Source of the DNA: Nocardia fluminea
GTDB lineage: Bacteria; Actinomycetota; Actinomycetes; Mycobacteriales; Mycobacteriaceae
Direction: 5' to 3'
Assembly (NCBI RefSeq): GCF_002846365.1
Contig: NZ_PJMW01000002.1
Coordinates: 5,642,001 to 5,706,000, forward strand
Length of the DNA: 64,000 nt
Shown: in pieces, positions 1-9,026 of the stretch
Layout: every line of letters starts with the position of its first letter
Position numbering within the stretch: the stretch's first letter is position 1
Notes under the pieces: model-generated
Seen by the model: only the letters and a program-made list of their open reading frames with translations
Told to the model about the DNA's origin: nothing
The model's database searches: none
Made by a program: the position numbers and the translations under genes

Positions 1-1551
1 GCGGCCAACCCCGAGGCCGCGCAACCGTGGGATGTGAAGGGCTACAAGATCCCCGGCGGCACCCCGTCGAGCCCGGCGGTGGCGGCGAATCTACCCGCGT
101 TCCCCGCGAATGTGCGCAAGCAGCTCAAGGGGTCGCCGATGCCCGCACCGATCGCGGTGCTCGCGACGGCGGTGGAGGGCGCGCAGGTCGACATCGATAC
201 CGCGTTCGCCATCGAGACCCGGTATTGCGCCAACCTGATCTGCGGCCAGGTCTCGACGAACATGATCAAGTCGCTGTTCTTCGATCTGGGCACGATCAAC
301 AAGGGCGGCAGTCGCCCCGAAGGTTTCCCCGTGCGTACGCCGGAGAAGGTCCTCGTGCTCGGCGCGGGCATGATGGGTGCGGGCATCGCCTATGTGCAGG
401 CCCGTGCCGGCATGCAGGTGGTGCTCGAGGACGTCACCGTCGAGGCGGCCGAACGCGGAAAGGCCTACTCGGCCAAGCTGCTCGACAAGGCACTGCGCAA
501 AGGCGCGATCACCCAGGACAAGTACGACGAGATCCTCGGTCGCATCCATCCGTCCGCGGACCCGGCCGACGCCGCGGGGTGCGACTTCGTGGTCGAGGCG
601 GTGTTCGAGGATCCGGGTCTGAAGAAGAAGGTGTTCGGCGAGATCGAGCACCTGGTGAACGCGGACGCGTTGCTCGGGTCCAACACCTCCACGCTGCCGA
701 TCACCGATCTGTCCACCGGTGTGCAGCGCCCGAAGGACTTCATCGGACTGCACTTCTTCTCTCCGGTGGACAAGATGCCGCTGGTCGAGATCGTCGTCGG
801 GGAGCAGACCAGTGACGAGGCGATCGCCCGCGCCATCGATTACACCCTCGCCATCAAGAAGACCCCGATCGTGGTCAACGACAGCCGTGGCTTCTTCACC
901 AGCCGGGTGATCGGTCAGTTCATGGACGAGGCGATCGCGCTGGTCGCCGAGGGCGTGCACCCGGCCTCGGTCGAACAGGCCGCTACCCAGGCCGGCTACC
1001 CGGTCGGCGCGCTGGCGCTGGCGGACGAGATCAATATGAAGCTGGCGCAGAAGATCCGGCGCAGTCTGAAGGAGAACCTGCTCGCGGAGGGCAAGAACTG
1101 GGTCGACTCGAAGGCGTACCCGCTCGTCGACGCGATGGTCGACGACTTCGAGCGCCCGGGCCGGCTGGAGGGTCGCGGCTTCTACGAATACGACGCCGAC
1201 GGCAAGAAGCTCGGCCTGTGGCCGGGGCTGGTCGAGAAGTACACCCGCGACGATCACGGCATCGCGTTCATCGACATGCAGGAACGGATGCTGTTCGCCG
1301 AATCCCTCGATACCGTGCGGTGTTTCGACGAAGGTGTGCTGCGCACGGTCCCGGACGCGAACATCGGGTCGATCTTCGGCATCGGGTTCCCGGCCTGGAC
1401 CGGTGGCGTGATCCAGTACATCAACCAGTACGCGGGCGGTCTGGCCGGCTTCGTCGCGCGGGCTGACGAGTTGCGGGCTGCCTACGGCGACCGGTTCGAG
1501 GTCCCGGAGTCGTTGCGGGTCAAGGCCGCCGCCGGGGAAACTCTCGGCTGA
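1..1551 (+). CDS. Multifunctional fatty acid oxidation protein (3-hydroxyacyl-CoA dehydrogenase part), 5'-truncated by window edge
   Basis: The frame is open from base 1, so the gene begins upstream and 516 C-terminal residues are visible. It matches the back half of FadB/FadJ-type proteins, which oxidise L-3-hydroxyacyl-CoA with NAD in beta-oxidation. Visible are the NAD-binding GAGMMGAG loop (about residues 121-128 of the fragment), the conserved HFFSPVDKMPLVEIV segment carrying the catalytic His (about 251), and the repeated C-terminal HAD domain. The first 110 residues correspond to the end of the enoyl-CoA hydratase half and the linker helix. The stop is followed by a strong hairpin. The family assignment is firm; which chain length it serves cannot be read from sequence. 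Confidence 0.93.
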   Translation, partial: AANPEAAQPWDVKGYKIPGGTPSSPAVAANLPAFPANVRKQLKGSPMPAPIAVLATAVEGAQVDIDTAFAIETRYCANLICGQVSTNMIKSLFFDLGTINKGGSRPEGFPVRTPEKVLVLGAGMMGAGIAYVQARAGMQVVLEDVTVEAAERGKAYSAKLLDKALRKGAITQDKYDEILGRIHPSADPADAAGCDFVVEAVFEDPGLKKKVFGEIEHLVNADALLGSNTSTLPITDLSTGVQRPKDFIGLHFFSPVDKMPLVEIVVGEQTSDEAIARAIDYTLAIKKTPIVVNDSRGFFTSRVIGQFMDEAIALVAEGVHPASVEQAATQAGYPVGALALADEINMKLAQKIRRSLKENLLAEGKNWVDSKAYPLVDAMVDDFERPGRLEGRGFYEYDADGKKLGLWPGLVEKYTRDDHGIAFIDMQERMLFAESLDTVRCFDEGVLRTVPDANIGSIFGIGFPAWTGGVIQYINQYAGGLAGFVARADELRAAYGDRFEVPESLRVKAAAGETLG

Positions 1552-1573
1552 CGGTCGTCACAAAGAACAGAAA

Positions 1574-1604
1574 CCCCGTCGCCCGGCATTTCCGGGCGAC
1601 GGGG
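1574..1604. terminator. Bidirectional intrinsic terminator-like hairpin
   Basis: A perfect 13-bp stem (CCCCGTCGCCCGG pairing with its complement) with a 5-base loop sits between two convergent genes, the FadB-like gene ending at 1551 and the acyl-CoA dehydrogenase ending at 1622. There is no long T run, as is common in GC-rich actinomycetes. Confidence 0.8.
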
Positions 1605-1621
1605 GTTCGTGCTGACCGCGG

Positions 1622-2770
1622 CTACAGCGACCGGGCGATCAGTTCCTTCATGATCTCGTTCGTGCCGGCGAGAATGCGGAGCACCCGCGCGCTGGTGAAG
1701 ATCTCCGAGATCGGGTACTCGGTCATGAATCCGTACCCGCCGAACAGTTGCAGGCACCGGTCGGCGACCACGCTCAACTGATCGGTGAGCCAGTACTTGG
1801 CCATCGACGCCGTGGCCACGTCGAGTTCGCCTGCCAGGTGGGCGGTGAGACAGTCGTCGAGGAAGACGCGGCCGATCCTGGCGATGGTGGCGCACTCGGC
1901 GAGTTCGAACTTGGTGTTCTGGAAGCCGAGCAGCGGTTTCCCGAAGGCCTGCCGATCCTTGGTGTAGGCGATGGTCATCTCGACCGCGGCCTCCATCGAC
2001 GCCACCGCCATCACCGCGCACACGAGTCGCTCCTGCTGGAGCAGCGTCATCATCTGATAGAAGCCCTGGCCCTCGGCCTCGCCGAGCAGGTTGCCGACCG
2101 GCACCCGCAAGCCGTCGAAGAACAGCTCGGCGGTGTCCTGGCCGGTGCCGCCGATCTTGGACAGGGTCCGGCCCCGAGTGAAGCCGGGGGTGTCGTCACC
2201 GACCTCCGCGACGATGAGCGACACCCCGGCGGCGCCCTTGTCGGGGTCGGTCTTCGCGGCGATGATGACCGCGTCGCAGAGCGCACCGTTGCTGATGAAC
2301 ATCTTCGAACCGGTGACGACGTACTCGTCGCCGTCGCGTACCGCCCTGGTCTGGATGTTCTGCAGGTCCGATCCCGTTCCCGGTTCGGTCATCGCGATCG
2401 AGAGCAGGCACTCGCCGCTGACCACCTCGGGCAACAGGCGCGCCTTGAGCTCCTCGGAGGCGAACTCGACGAGATAGGGCGCGATGATTCCGGAGTGGAT
2501 CGCCAGGCCCATGGAGGTGTCGCCCGCCTTGGACTGGGCCTCGATGATCGCCGCCTCATGGGCGAACGTGCCGCCTCCGCCGCCGTACTCCTCCGGTACG
2601 GACGGAGCCAGCAACCCGAGCTTGCCCGCTTTGCGGTAGAGGTCACGGTCGGGGTGACCCTGCTGTTTGTACCGCTCGGCGCCCGGAAGCACCTCTTTCT
2701 CGAAGAACTTCGTCGCGAGTTCGCGCACGGCCTCGATCTCATCGTCTACCCAGCCCGCTTGTGCGGTCAT
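1622..2770 (-). CDS. Acyl-CoA dehydrogenase
   Basis: The 382-residue protein is a full-length FAD-dependent acyl-CoA dehydrogenase, which introduces the alpha,beta double bond in acyl-CoA. Signatures seen are the flavin/substrate segment LLSIAMTEPGTGSDLQ, KMFISNG, the C-terminal helix with DRQAFGKPLLGFQN, the FGGYGFMTEYP block and the terminal ILAGTNEIM. The terminal motif has Ala where medium-chain enzymes have the catalytic Glu, so the base is presumably on the earlier helix, as in long-chain and isovaleryl types. I start at MTAQAGW because the conserved fold begins right after it; an upstream in-frame ATG at 2833 would add an unconserved leader running over the operator-like repeats. It converges on the FadB-like gene, with which it fits functionally. 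Confidence 0.92.
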   Translation of the reverse strand: MTAQAGWVDDEIEAVRELATKFFEKEVLPGAERYKQQGHPDRDLYRKAGKLGLLAPSVPEEYGGGGGTFAHEAAIIEAQSKAGDTSMGLAIHSGIIAPYLVEFASEELKARLLPEVVSGECLLSIAMTEPGTGSDLQNIQTRAVRDGDEYVVTGSKMFISNGALCDAVIIAAKTDPDKGAAGVSLIVAEVGDDTPGFTRGRTLSKIGGTGQDTAELFFDGLRVPVGNLLGEAEGQGFYQMMTLLQQERLVCAVMAVASMEAAVEMTIAYTKDRQAFGKPLLGFQNTKFELAECATIARIGRVFLDDCLTAHLAGELDVATASMAKYWLTDQLSVVADRCLQLFGGYGFMTEYPISEIFTSARVLRILAGTNEIMKELIARSL

Positions 2771-2788
2771 CAGTGCCTCCCAGGACGC

Positions 2789-2818
2789 AATCTGCCTCAA
2801 TCTGCGGAAACAGATTGT
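2789..2818. promoter_or_regulatory. Operator-like repeat upstream of acyl-CoA dehydrogenase
   Basis: Three copies of one heptamer lie 19-48 bases before the start codon: CAATCTG at 2789 and 2799, and its inverse CAGATTG at 2812. The last two form a perfect inverted repeat with a 6-base spacer. This is the usual layout of a TetR- or GntR-type site for a fatty acid gene. The regulator is not identified; the AraC gene next door is one candidate. Confidence 0.5.
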
Positions 2819-2837
2819 CAGATATATTGGCACGACG

Positions 2838-3962
2838 TCAATAGCGGGTGGTGGCAGGTCCTCGGGAGCGCCGGTAAGCGGCCGGAGTGGTGGCCGTCCA
2901 GCGCTTGAAAGCGCGGATGAACGGGCCTGCCTCGGTATAGCCCAGCCGCACCGCGATCTCCTCGACCGAGAGCGCGGTGGCGGTCAGCATGTCCTCGGCC
3001 AGGCCGCGCCGCGCCTCGTCGAGCAGGATGCGGTAACTGGTCCCGTCCGTGGCGAGATGCCGGCGCAGAGTGCGTCCGGTGGTGCCGAGCTCGTGGGCGA
3101 CCGCGTCCAGCGACGGCGGAATCGCGATCCCCGTGGCACCGGCGCCCGCCAGCAAGTGGTCGCGAACTTCGGCCGCTATCCCGGTGCGGGCGGTCCGGCG
3201 GTCGATCAGTTCACGGCATTGCGCCAGGCACAGTGCCAGGGTGGCCTGATTCGCCTGCGGCAGTGGCTGGTTCAGGGTTTCGGCGGTGATCGTGATGCTG
3301 GTTTCGGCCTGCCCGTACCGGGGGTCGACGCCCAGGATCGCGGCGATGCGGTCGCCGTAATCCGGTTCCGGGAAGGCGAACCGCGCCTGGCGGATGTCCA
3401 CCGGTCGGCCGAGTAGGTCGTCGAGCACCCGATGCATCGCGAACGTGTCGCGCTCGACGAGGAACTGCTGGACATCGGCGGGGATCCGATCGTGGCGGAT
3501 CCGGGCGACCATCTGCTGGTCGTGGAACTCCACGACCGGTGTGCAGAACGCGAAGCTCAACTGAAAGTAGCTCAGCGCCAGGGAAATAGCCTCACCGAGG
3601 GTGGGGCTGGTGATCCAGGCGTAGCCGTAGATGCCGAAGGCGCTGATGCGATAGCTGCGACCCACCTCGATGCCGAGCGCGGCCCTGGTGCCGAGTGCGC
3701 GCAGCAGATTGCGCACCACCAGCAGTTCCGTGCGGGCCTCGACCTGGCGGTCTGCGGAGTCGAGGTCGGCCACGGACAGGCTGGTACCGGCAAGGATCGA
3801 GGTGGCATCGGCTCCGTGCTCGACCGCGAACCGGTGCATCACGGCCACGCTGGCGACACCCCGGGGGAAGTCCCACGTGTCCACTTCTGGCTCCTGCCGC
3901 GCGCGCATGCACTCCAGTATGGCCTGAAATGTCAATTTTCTGTCCGCGGGCATCCTCGTCAT
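2838..3962 (-). CDS. AraC-family transcriptional regulator (arabinose-binding-like N-terminal domain)
   Basis: The 374-residue protein has a long N-terminal sensor domain of the arabinose-binding-like type and a C-terminal AraC helix-turn-helix, seen as GRTLRRHLATDGTSYRILLDEARRG followed by LSVEEIAVRLGYTEAGPFIRAFKRW. It reads divergently from the monooxygenase operon that starts at 4020. This resembles the mycobacterial VirS-mymA layout, where an AraC activator faces a flavin monooxygenase operon, so I infer control of 4020-8858. ATG codons at 3962 and 3953 are both possible starts. Confidence 0.88.
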   Translation of the reverse strand: MTRMPADRKLTFQAILECMRARQEPEVDTWDFPRGVASVAVMHRFAVEHGADATSILAGTSLSVADLDSADRQVEARTELLVVRNLLRALGTRAALGIEVGRSYRISAFGIYGYAWITSPTLGEAISLALSYFQLSFAFCTPVVEFHDQQMVARIRHDRIPADVQQFLVERDTFAMHRVLDDLLGRPVDIRQARFAFPEPDYGDRIAAILGVDPRYGQAETSITITAETLNQPLPQANQATLALCLAQCRELIDRRTARTGIAAEVRDHLLAGAGATGIAIPPSLDAVAHELGTTGRTLRRHLATDGTSYRILLDEARRGLAEDMLTATALSVEEIAVRLGYTEAGPFIRAFKRWTATTPAAYRRSRGPATTRY

Positions 3963-4019
3963 CGCCTCAACGGCGACCTAGCGTTGACCGGAGAGATCAC
4001 CGATATGAGGAGCTCCGCT

Positions 4020-5504
4020 ATGCGTACTCGGACAATGCCGTCCGCTGTCATCATCGGCACCGGGTTCGGCGGCCTCGGCATGGCGATGGAACTGCTGCGC
4101 CACGGTTTCGACGACCTCGTCATCCTGGAGCGGGCCGCGGATGTGGGTGGGGTGTGGCGGGAGAACACCTACCCGGGTGCCGGCTGCGATATTCCGTCCC
4201 CGCTCTACTCCTATTCCTATGCACCCCGATCCGATTGGCCCAAGCGGTTCTCGGGGCAGGCCGATATCCACGCCTATCTGCGGGACGTGGCGCGCGACCA
4301 CGGGCTGCTCGAGCGCATCCGGTTCGATTCCGAGGTGACCGAAGCCGAATTCGACGATGCGAGCGGCACCTGGACGGTGCGCACCGCCGACGGCGACGAG
4401 ATGACCACCGACGTGCTGATCTCCGCGGTCGGTCAGCTCTCGCGACCCGCGCTGCCCGCCATCGCAGGCATCGGCTCGTTCGACGGACCCGCGTTCCACT
4501 CCGCGCAGTGGGACCACAGTGTCGACCTGACGGGCAAGCGGGTAGCCGTCGTCGGCACCGGTGCCAGCGCGATCCAGTTCGTGCCCGCGATCCAGCCGCG
4601 GGTGGCGGCGCTGACACTGTTCCAGCGCTCGGCGGCGTGGGTGCTGCCCAAGCCCGATGTGGAGTACAAGCCGTGGCATCACCGGATGTTCGCGGCGGTG
4701 CCGCCGGTCCGGCTGGCCGAGCGGTTCGCGGTGTGGGCGCTGTGTGAGTTCCTGTCGCTGGGCATCGCCGATGTCACCGCCATCCGGGGCCTGGTGACCA
4801 AGGTCGCGGTGAATCATCTGCGCAAGCAGGTGGCCGACCCGGAACTGCGCGCGAAACTGACGCCCGACTACCCGGCCGGCTGCAAGCGTGGGCTGTTCTC
4901 CAACAACTACTATCCGGCACTCACCCAGCCGAATGCGCGAGTGGAGACGACCGAGATCACCGAAGTCGTGCCGACCGGGATACGAACCGCCGACGGCGTG
5001 CTGCACGAGGTCGACGTGATCATCTACGGAACGGGGTTCAAGGGCACCGAATTCCTGTGGCCGATGAAGATCCGCGGTGCGAACGGCCGCGAGCTCGAGG
5101 ACGAATGGCACGGCGGTGCGCGCGCTTACCACGGCATCACGGTGCCCGGATTCCCGAACATGTTCATGGTGTACGGGCCCAACACCAACCTCGGCGTCGG
5201 CTCGATCGTGTACATGATCGAATCGCAGGCTCGCTATATCCGTCAGGCGCTCGAGACCCTGTCCCGCCATCCGGCGCGGACCCTCGATGTCCGGCGCGCG
5301 GTGGCCGAGGAATACGACGTGAAGCTGCAAGCCCGGCTCGACCGTACGCCGTGGGGTCTGTGCTCGAGCTGGTATCGCAACGCCGCGGGCCGGGTCACCA
5401 ACAACTGGCCGGGAGCGGTCGTGAGCTATCGACTGCAGACCCGAAGACTGCGCCCCGAGCACTATCACCTCAACACCGGCGCGACAACGGCTGCGGGCCG
5501 ATGA
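4020..5504 (+). CDS. FAD-dependent Baeyer-Villiger-type monooxygenase
   Basis: This 494-residue flavoprotein inserts oxygen using NADPH. It shows the FAD Rossmann motif GTGFGG (13-18), the GGVWRENTYPGAGCD block, the Baeyer-Villiger fingerprint F154-D-G-x3-H160-x3-W164-D, and the NADPH loop GTGASA (179-184). The ATG at 4020 is chosen because GAGGAG lies 7 bases before it; the upstream ATG at 4005 overlaps that site. It is first in an operon with an acyl-CoA synthetase and a GMC oxidase, which suggests a role in breaking down a ketone-bearing lipid or sterol-like substrate. The substrate is unknown. Confidence 0.9.
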   Translation: MRTRTMPSAVIIGTGFGGLGMAMELLRHGFDDLVILERAADVGGVWRENTYPGAGCDIPSPLYSYSYAPRSDWPKRFSGQADIHAYLRDVARDHGLLERIRFDSEVTEAEFDDASGTWTVRTADGDEMTTDVLISAVGQLSRPALPAIAGIGSFDGPAFHSAQWDHSVDLTGKRVAVVGTGASAIQFVPAIQPRVAALTLFQRSAAWVLPKPDVEYKPWHHRMFAAVPPVRLAERFAVWALCEFLSLGIADVTAIRGLVTKVAVNHLRKQVADPELRAKLTPDYPAGCKRGLFSNNYYPALTQPNARVETTEITEVVPTGIRTADGVLHEVDVIIYGTGFKGTEFLWPMKIRGANGRELEDEWHGGARAYHGITVPGFPNMFMVYGPNTNLGVGSIVYMIESQARYIRQALETLSRHPARTLDVRRAVAEEYDVKLQARLDRTPWGLCSSWYRNAAGRVTNNWPGAVVSYRLQTRRLRPEHYHLNTGATTAAGR

Positions 5505-5538
5505 GATTCGCGGACAAGAACTCGGAAGAGGCTCAACG

Positions 5539-7191
5539 ATGAAGCTGACGAACGGCACCGTGGCCGACGTGCGCGAGAAGGTGACGGCGGTGCGCCGACT
5601 CCACCAGACCGGCCTGATCGACCTGTGGCGACCCCGCCGGATCAAGCGCATGATCGCGCTCAACAACTCCTACGGCCCGCAAGCGGCGATGATCAGCGCC
5701 GGTGCCGCCGACCGGCCCGACCGACCCGCGCTGACCGACGAACACGGTGTACTGACCTACCGCGAGCTCGACGAGCAGTCCAACGCCCTGGCCCACGGGC
5801 TGCTCGGGCAGGGTCTGCGCGGCGGCGAGGTGATCGGCGTGCTGGCCCGCGACCATCGCGGCCTGGTACTGGCGATGGTGGCGGCGGGCAAGGCCGGGTT
5901 GCGGCTGGCCATGCTGAACACCGGTTTCGCCAAGCCCCAGCTCACCGAAGTCGCTGTGCGAGAGCAGGTTCGCGCGATCCTGTTCGACAGTGAATTCGCC
6001 GGGCTGGTCGATGCCCTGCCCGAGACGATGCCGCGGATTCTCACCTGGGTCGATGCGCAATACCCACTGCCGCCGGGCGCGCCGACCATCGACATGCTGA
6101 TCTCGGCGAACAGCACCGGCCCGCTGCCTCCGCCGTCCCGGCCAGCGGGTTTCATCATCCTCACCAGCGGTACCACCGGTCTGCCCAAGGGCGCGCCGCG
6201 CACCAAGGTTTCGCCGTTCGCCACCGCGCTCGTCGTCGACCGGGTCCCGTTCCCGCGCGGCGGGGTCGTCATGATCGCGACTCCGGTCTTCCACACCACC
6301 GGGATGGGCACCTGGACGATAGCCAGCGCACTCGGCGCCGAAATCGTGCTGCGGCGCCGCTTCGACGCGCAGGCCACCTTGGCGGCGATCGAGCGGCACG
6401 CGGTCGAGATGCTGGTCGCGGTGCCGACCCAGCTGAGTCGGATCCTCGCGCTCGGGCCCGACGTCATCGCCCGGTACGACACTTCGACGCTGCGCACGGT
6501 GTTCGTCGGTGGCGCACCGCTGCCGCCCGACCTGGCGACCCGATGGCAGGACGCCTTCGGTGACGTGCTGTACAACGGGTACGGCTCCACGGAGGTCGCG
6601 ATCACCGCCGTCGCGCAGCCGCACGAATTGCGTCGTGCCCCCGGCACCGTCGGGCGGGCGCCGGTCACCGCGCGCATCGCGCTCTACGACAGCGACGATC
6701 GCCGAATCACCGCGGCGAACGTCTCGGGGCGAATCTTCGCCCGCACAGTCGCCCCGTTCGAGGGCTACACCGACGGGAAGAGCAAACAGATCATCGACGG
6801 GTACATGTCGACCGGGGACATGGGTCATTTCGACGCCGACGGGCTGCTGTTCATCGACGGCCGCGACGACGACATGGTGGTGTGCGGCGGCGAGAACGTC
6901 TATCCGCTGGAGGTGGAGAATCTGCTGGCGGGTCGGGCCGACATCGCCGACGTCGCGGTGATCGGTGTCGACGACACGGACTTCGGACAGCGACTGCGTG
7001 CCTTCGTCGTCGCCGCCACCGACGGCAAACCGGACGCGCAGGAGATCAAGGAATACGTCAAGGACAATCTCGCCAGGTACAAGGCGCCCCGTGACGTGGT
7101 GTTCCTGGACGAGATACCACGCAACCCCACCGGCAAGATCGTGCGTAAGGCGCTCACCGAGTACGTCGTCGACGGACCCGTGGGGCGGTGA
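5539..7191 (+). CDS. Acyl-CoA synthetase (AMP-forming, FadD-type)
   Basis: The 550-residue protein belongs to the ANL superfamily, which activates carboxylic acids as acyl-adenylates and then acyl-CoA. It contains the phosphate loop TSGTTGLPKGA, the YNGYGSTEV A4/A5 motif, STGDMGHFD, the hinge region GRDDDMVVCGGENVYP, and the terminal NPTGKIVRK with the catalytic Lys. It lies 34 bases behind the monooxygenase, with a GAAGAGG ribosome site, and its stop overlaps the next start by 4 bases, so the three genes are one operon. The overall sequence resembles mycobacterial FadD12-like proteins, but I do not assign a symbol. Confidence 0.9.
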   Translation: MKLTNGTVADVREKVTAVRRLHQTGLIDLWRPRRIKRMIALNNSYGPQAAMISAGAADRPDRPALTDEHGVLTYRELDEQSNALAHGLLGQGLRGGEVIGVLARDHRGLVLAMVAAGKAGLRLAMLNTGFAKPQLTEVAVREQVRAILFDSEFAGLVDALPETMPRILTWVDAQYPLPPGAPTIDMLISANSTGPLPPPSRPAGFIILTSGTTGLPKGAPRTKVSPFATALVVDRVPFPRGGVVMIATPVFHTTGMGTWTIASALGAEIVLRRRFDAQATLAAIERHAVEMLVAVPTQLSRILALGPDVIARYDTSTLRTVFVGGAPLPPDLATRWQDAFGDVLYNGYGSTEVAITAVAQPHELRRAPGTVGRAPVTARIALYDSDDRRITAANVSGRIFARTVAPFEGYTDGKSKQIIDGYMSTGDMGHFDADGLLFIDGRDDDMVVCGGENVYPLEVENLLAGRADIADVAVIGVDDTDFGQRLRAFVVAATDGKPDAQEIKEYVKDNLARYKAPRDVVFLDEIPRNPTGKIVRKALTEYVVDGPVGR

Positions 7192-8858
7192 GCCAAGCCA
7201 TGAGCGACTACGACTACGACGTGATCGTGATCGGTTCCGGATTCGGTGGCAGCGTCACGGCCTTGCGGCTGACCGAGAAGGGTTACCGCGTCGGCGTTCT
7301 CGAATCCGGGCGGCGGTGGAATCCCGAGGACTTCCCGAAGTCCAACTGGAACCTCCGCAAATCGCTGTGGATGCCGCGACTCGGTTTGACCGGACCGCAG
7401 CGGATCAGCGTGCTCGGCAAGTGCGCGGTGTTCAGTGGGTCCGGTGTCGGCGGTGGGTCGGTGATCTACGGCAATACCCTGTACGAGCCGCTGCCTGCGT
7501 TCTACGAGGACCGTGCGTGGGCACACATCACGGACTGGAAATCGGAGCTGGCGCCGTATTACGACCAGGCGAAACGGATGCTCGGCGTGCAGACGAACCC
7601 CCGCGTCGGGCCCAAAGACGAAGTGCTGCTGAAGATCTCCCAGCGCCGCGGGGTCGCCGACACGTTTCACCGCACCAACGTGGGGGTCTACTTCAACGAG
7701 GGCGCGCCGGGCACGGAGGTGCCCGATCCGTATTTCGGTGGGGCCGGGCCGACGCGCGCGGGCTGCATTCATTGCTCCGAATGCCTGACCGGGTGCACCC
7801 ACAATGCCAAGAACACGACCACGGTGAATTATCTGTACCTGGCCGAGCGCAACGGTGCCGAGGTGCACCCGCTCACCACGGTGACCGCGGTACGGCCCGA
7901 CGGCAACGGCGGCTATCTGGTCGAGACCATGCGCTCGGGCGGTGTCGTCCGCCGGGATCGGCGCCGGTTCACCGCGGGTCAGGTCGTTTTCGCCGCGGCC
8001 GCGTTGGGCACCCAGAAGTTGCTGCACCGCATGCGAAACGATGGTGTGCTGCCCGGATTGTCGGCACGGCTCGGGGAGCTCACCAGAAGCAATTCCGAGG
8101 CAGTGGTCGCGGTGTGTAGTCGTAGTCGATACGACATGTCCCAGGGCGTGGCGATCACGTCCTCGATTCATCCGGAGCCGCAAACGCATATCGAGGTGTG
8201 CTCGTACGGCAAGGGTCAGAACGCGCTGTTCACCCAGGGCCTGCCCATGGTCGACGGCGGCGCGTTCCGGGTGCTGCGGCTGCTGCTCATGGCGGCGGCG
8301 CATCCGATCGAGTTCATCCGGCTGAAGAATGTCTATCGTGCCGCCGAGCGCTCGGTCGTGCTGCTCGTGATGCAATCGCTCGACAACTCGCTGACCTCCT
8401 CGCTGAGAGGGCGGCGTCTGGTCACCGAGCAGGGGTCGGGGGAACCGAACCCCGAGTGGATCCCGATCGCGCACGAGATCGCTCGCGAGTACGCCACCGA
8501 GATCGACGGTGACGCGGGAAATCTGGTCACCGATCTGCTGGGCATCCCGGCGACCGCGCATTACATCGGCGGCGCCACGATCGGCGATTCCGCCGACACC
8601 GGTGTGGTCGACCCTTGGCAGCGGGTCTATGGGTATCCAGGCCTGCATATCGCCGACGGCAGTGCGGTCACGGCCAATCTCGGGGTGAACCCGTCGTTGA
8701 CGATCACCGCTCAGGCCGAGCGCGCGATGTCGTTCTGGCCCAACAAGGCCGAGCCCGACCCCCGTCCCGCGCTGGGTTCGGCGTACGTCCGCCTCGCGCC
8801 GGTCCTGCCGAAGCGACCCGCTGTCCCCGCCACCGCGCCCGCCGCGTTGCGGTACTGA
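7188..8858 (+). CDS. GMC-family oxidoreductase, cholesterol oxidase (ChoD)-like
   Basis: The 556-residue protein has the GMC FAD motif GSGFGG (16-21) and the second nucleotide-contact block GSGVGGGSVIYGN. The overall pattern fits mycobacterial ChoD-type proteins, which are annotated as cholesterol oxidases although substrates in vivo are often uncertain. A cluster of four cysteines, C193, C196, C199 and C203, precedes the HNAKNT segment; this is a family feature whose role I cannot tell. No signal peptide is visible. The GTG at 7188 overlaps the upstream stop (GTGA); an ATG at 7200 is the alternative. It is the last gene of the monooxygenase operon. Confidence 0.87.
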   Translation: MSQAMSDYDYDVIVIGSGFGGSVTALRLTEKGYRVGVLESGRRWNPEDFPKSNWNLRKSLWMPRLGLTGPQRISVLGKCAVFSGSGVGGGSVIYGNTLYEPLPAFYEDRAWAHITDWKSELAPYYDQAKRMLGVQTNPRVGPKDEVLLKISQRRGVADTFHRTNVGVYFNEGAPGTEVPDPYFGGAGPTRAGCIHCSECLTGCTHNAKNTTTVNYLYLAERNGAEVHPLTTVTAVRPDGNGGYLVETMRSGGVVRRDRRRFTAGQVVFAAAALGTQKLLHRMRNDGVLPGLSARLGELTRSNSEAVVAVCSRSRYDMSQGVAITSSIHPEPQTHIEVCSYGKGQNALFTQGLPMVDGGAFRVLRLLLMAAAHPIEFIRLKNVYRAAERSVVLLVMQSLDNSLTSSLRGRRLVTEQGSGEPNPEWIPIAHEIAREYATEIDGDAGNLVTDLLGIPATAHYIGGATIGDSADTGVVDPWQRVYGYPGLHIADGSAVTANLGVNPSLTITAQAERAMSFWPNKAEPDPRPALGSAYVRLAPVLPKRPAVPATAPAALRY

Positions 8859-8885
8859 CCCGCATCTTCCCCCTCCCCGAACCAC

Positions 8886-8921
8886 GACGCCCCGTGGCGC
8901 TGTCCGCGCCGACGGGGCGTC
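8886..8921 (+). terminator. Intrinsic terminator-like hairpin after the GMC oxidase
   Basis: GACGCCCCGT pairs with ACGGGGCGTC, and GGCG/CGCC inside the loop extends the stem. It lies 28 bases after the stop of the operon and before the next promoter. Confidence 0.6.
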
Positions 8922-8959
8922 CGTGCGTAGCGGTTCGCACCGAAAGTCGCCACTGAGTC

Positions 8960-8987
8960 GATTAGTCGAATATCATCTCACTGTGTC
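8960..8987. promoter_or_regulatory. Operator-like site upstream of first MpaB/DUF2236 gene
   Basis: CATCTCACTGTGTC (8974-8987) matches one arm of the dyad at 12313-12345 in front of the aldehyde dehydrogenase, and a degenerate opposite arm precedes it. It lies about 40 bases before the start at 9027. The nearby TetR gene at 9980 is the obvious candidate binder. Confidence 0.45.
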
Positions 8988-9026
8988 AGTGCCCTCGTGG
9001 CCGCAGAATTAAGGAGACGCAGGACT

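Noticed and set aside
91..1257. Long minus-strand open frame opposite the FadB-like gene
   Set aside because: The plus-strand protein has clear HAD motifs throughout; the antisense frame has typical shadow composition.
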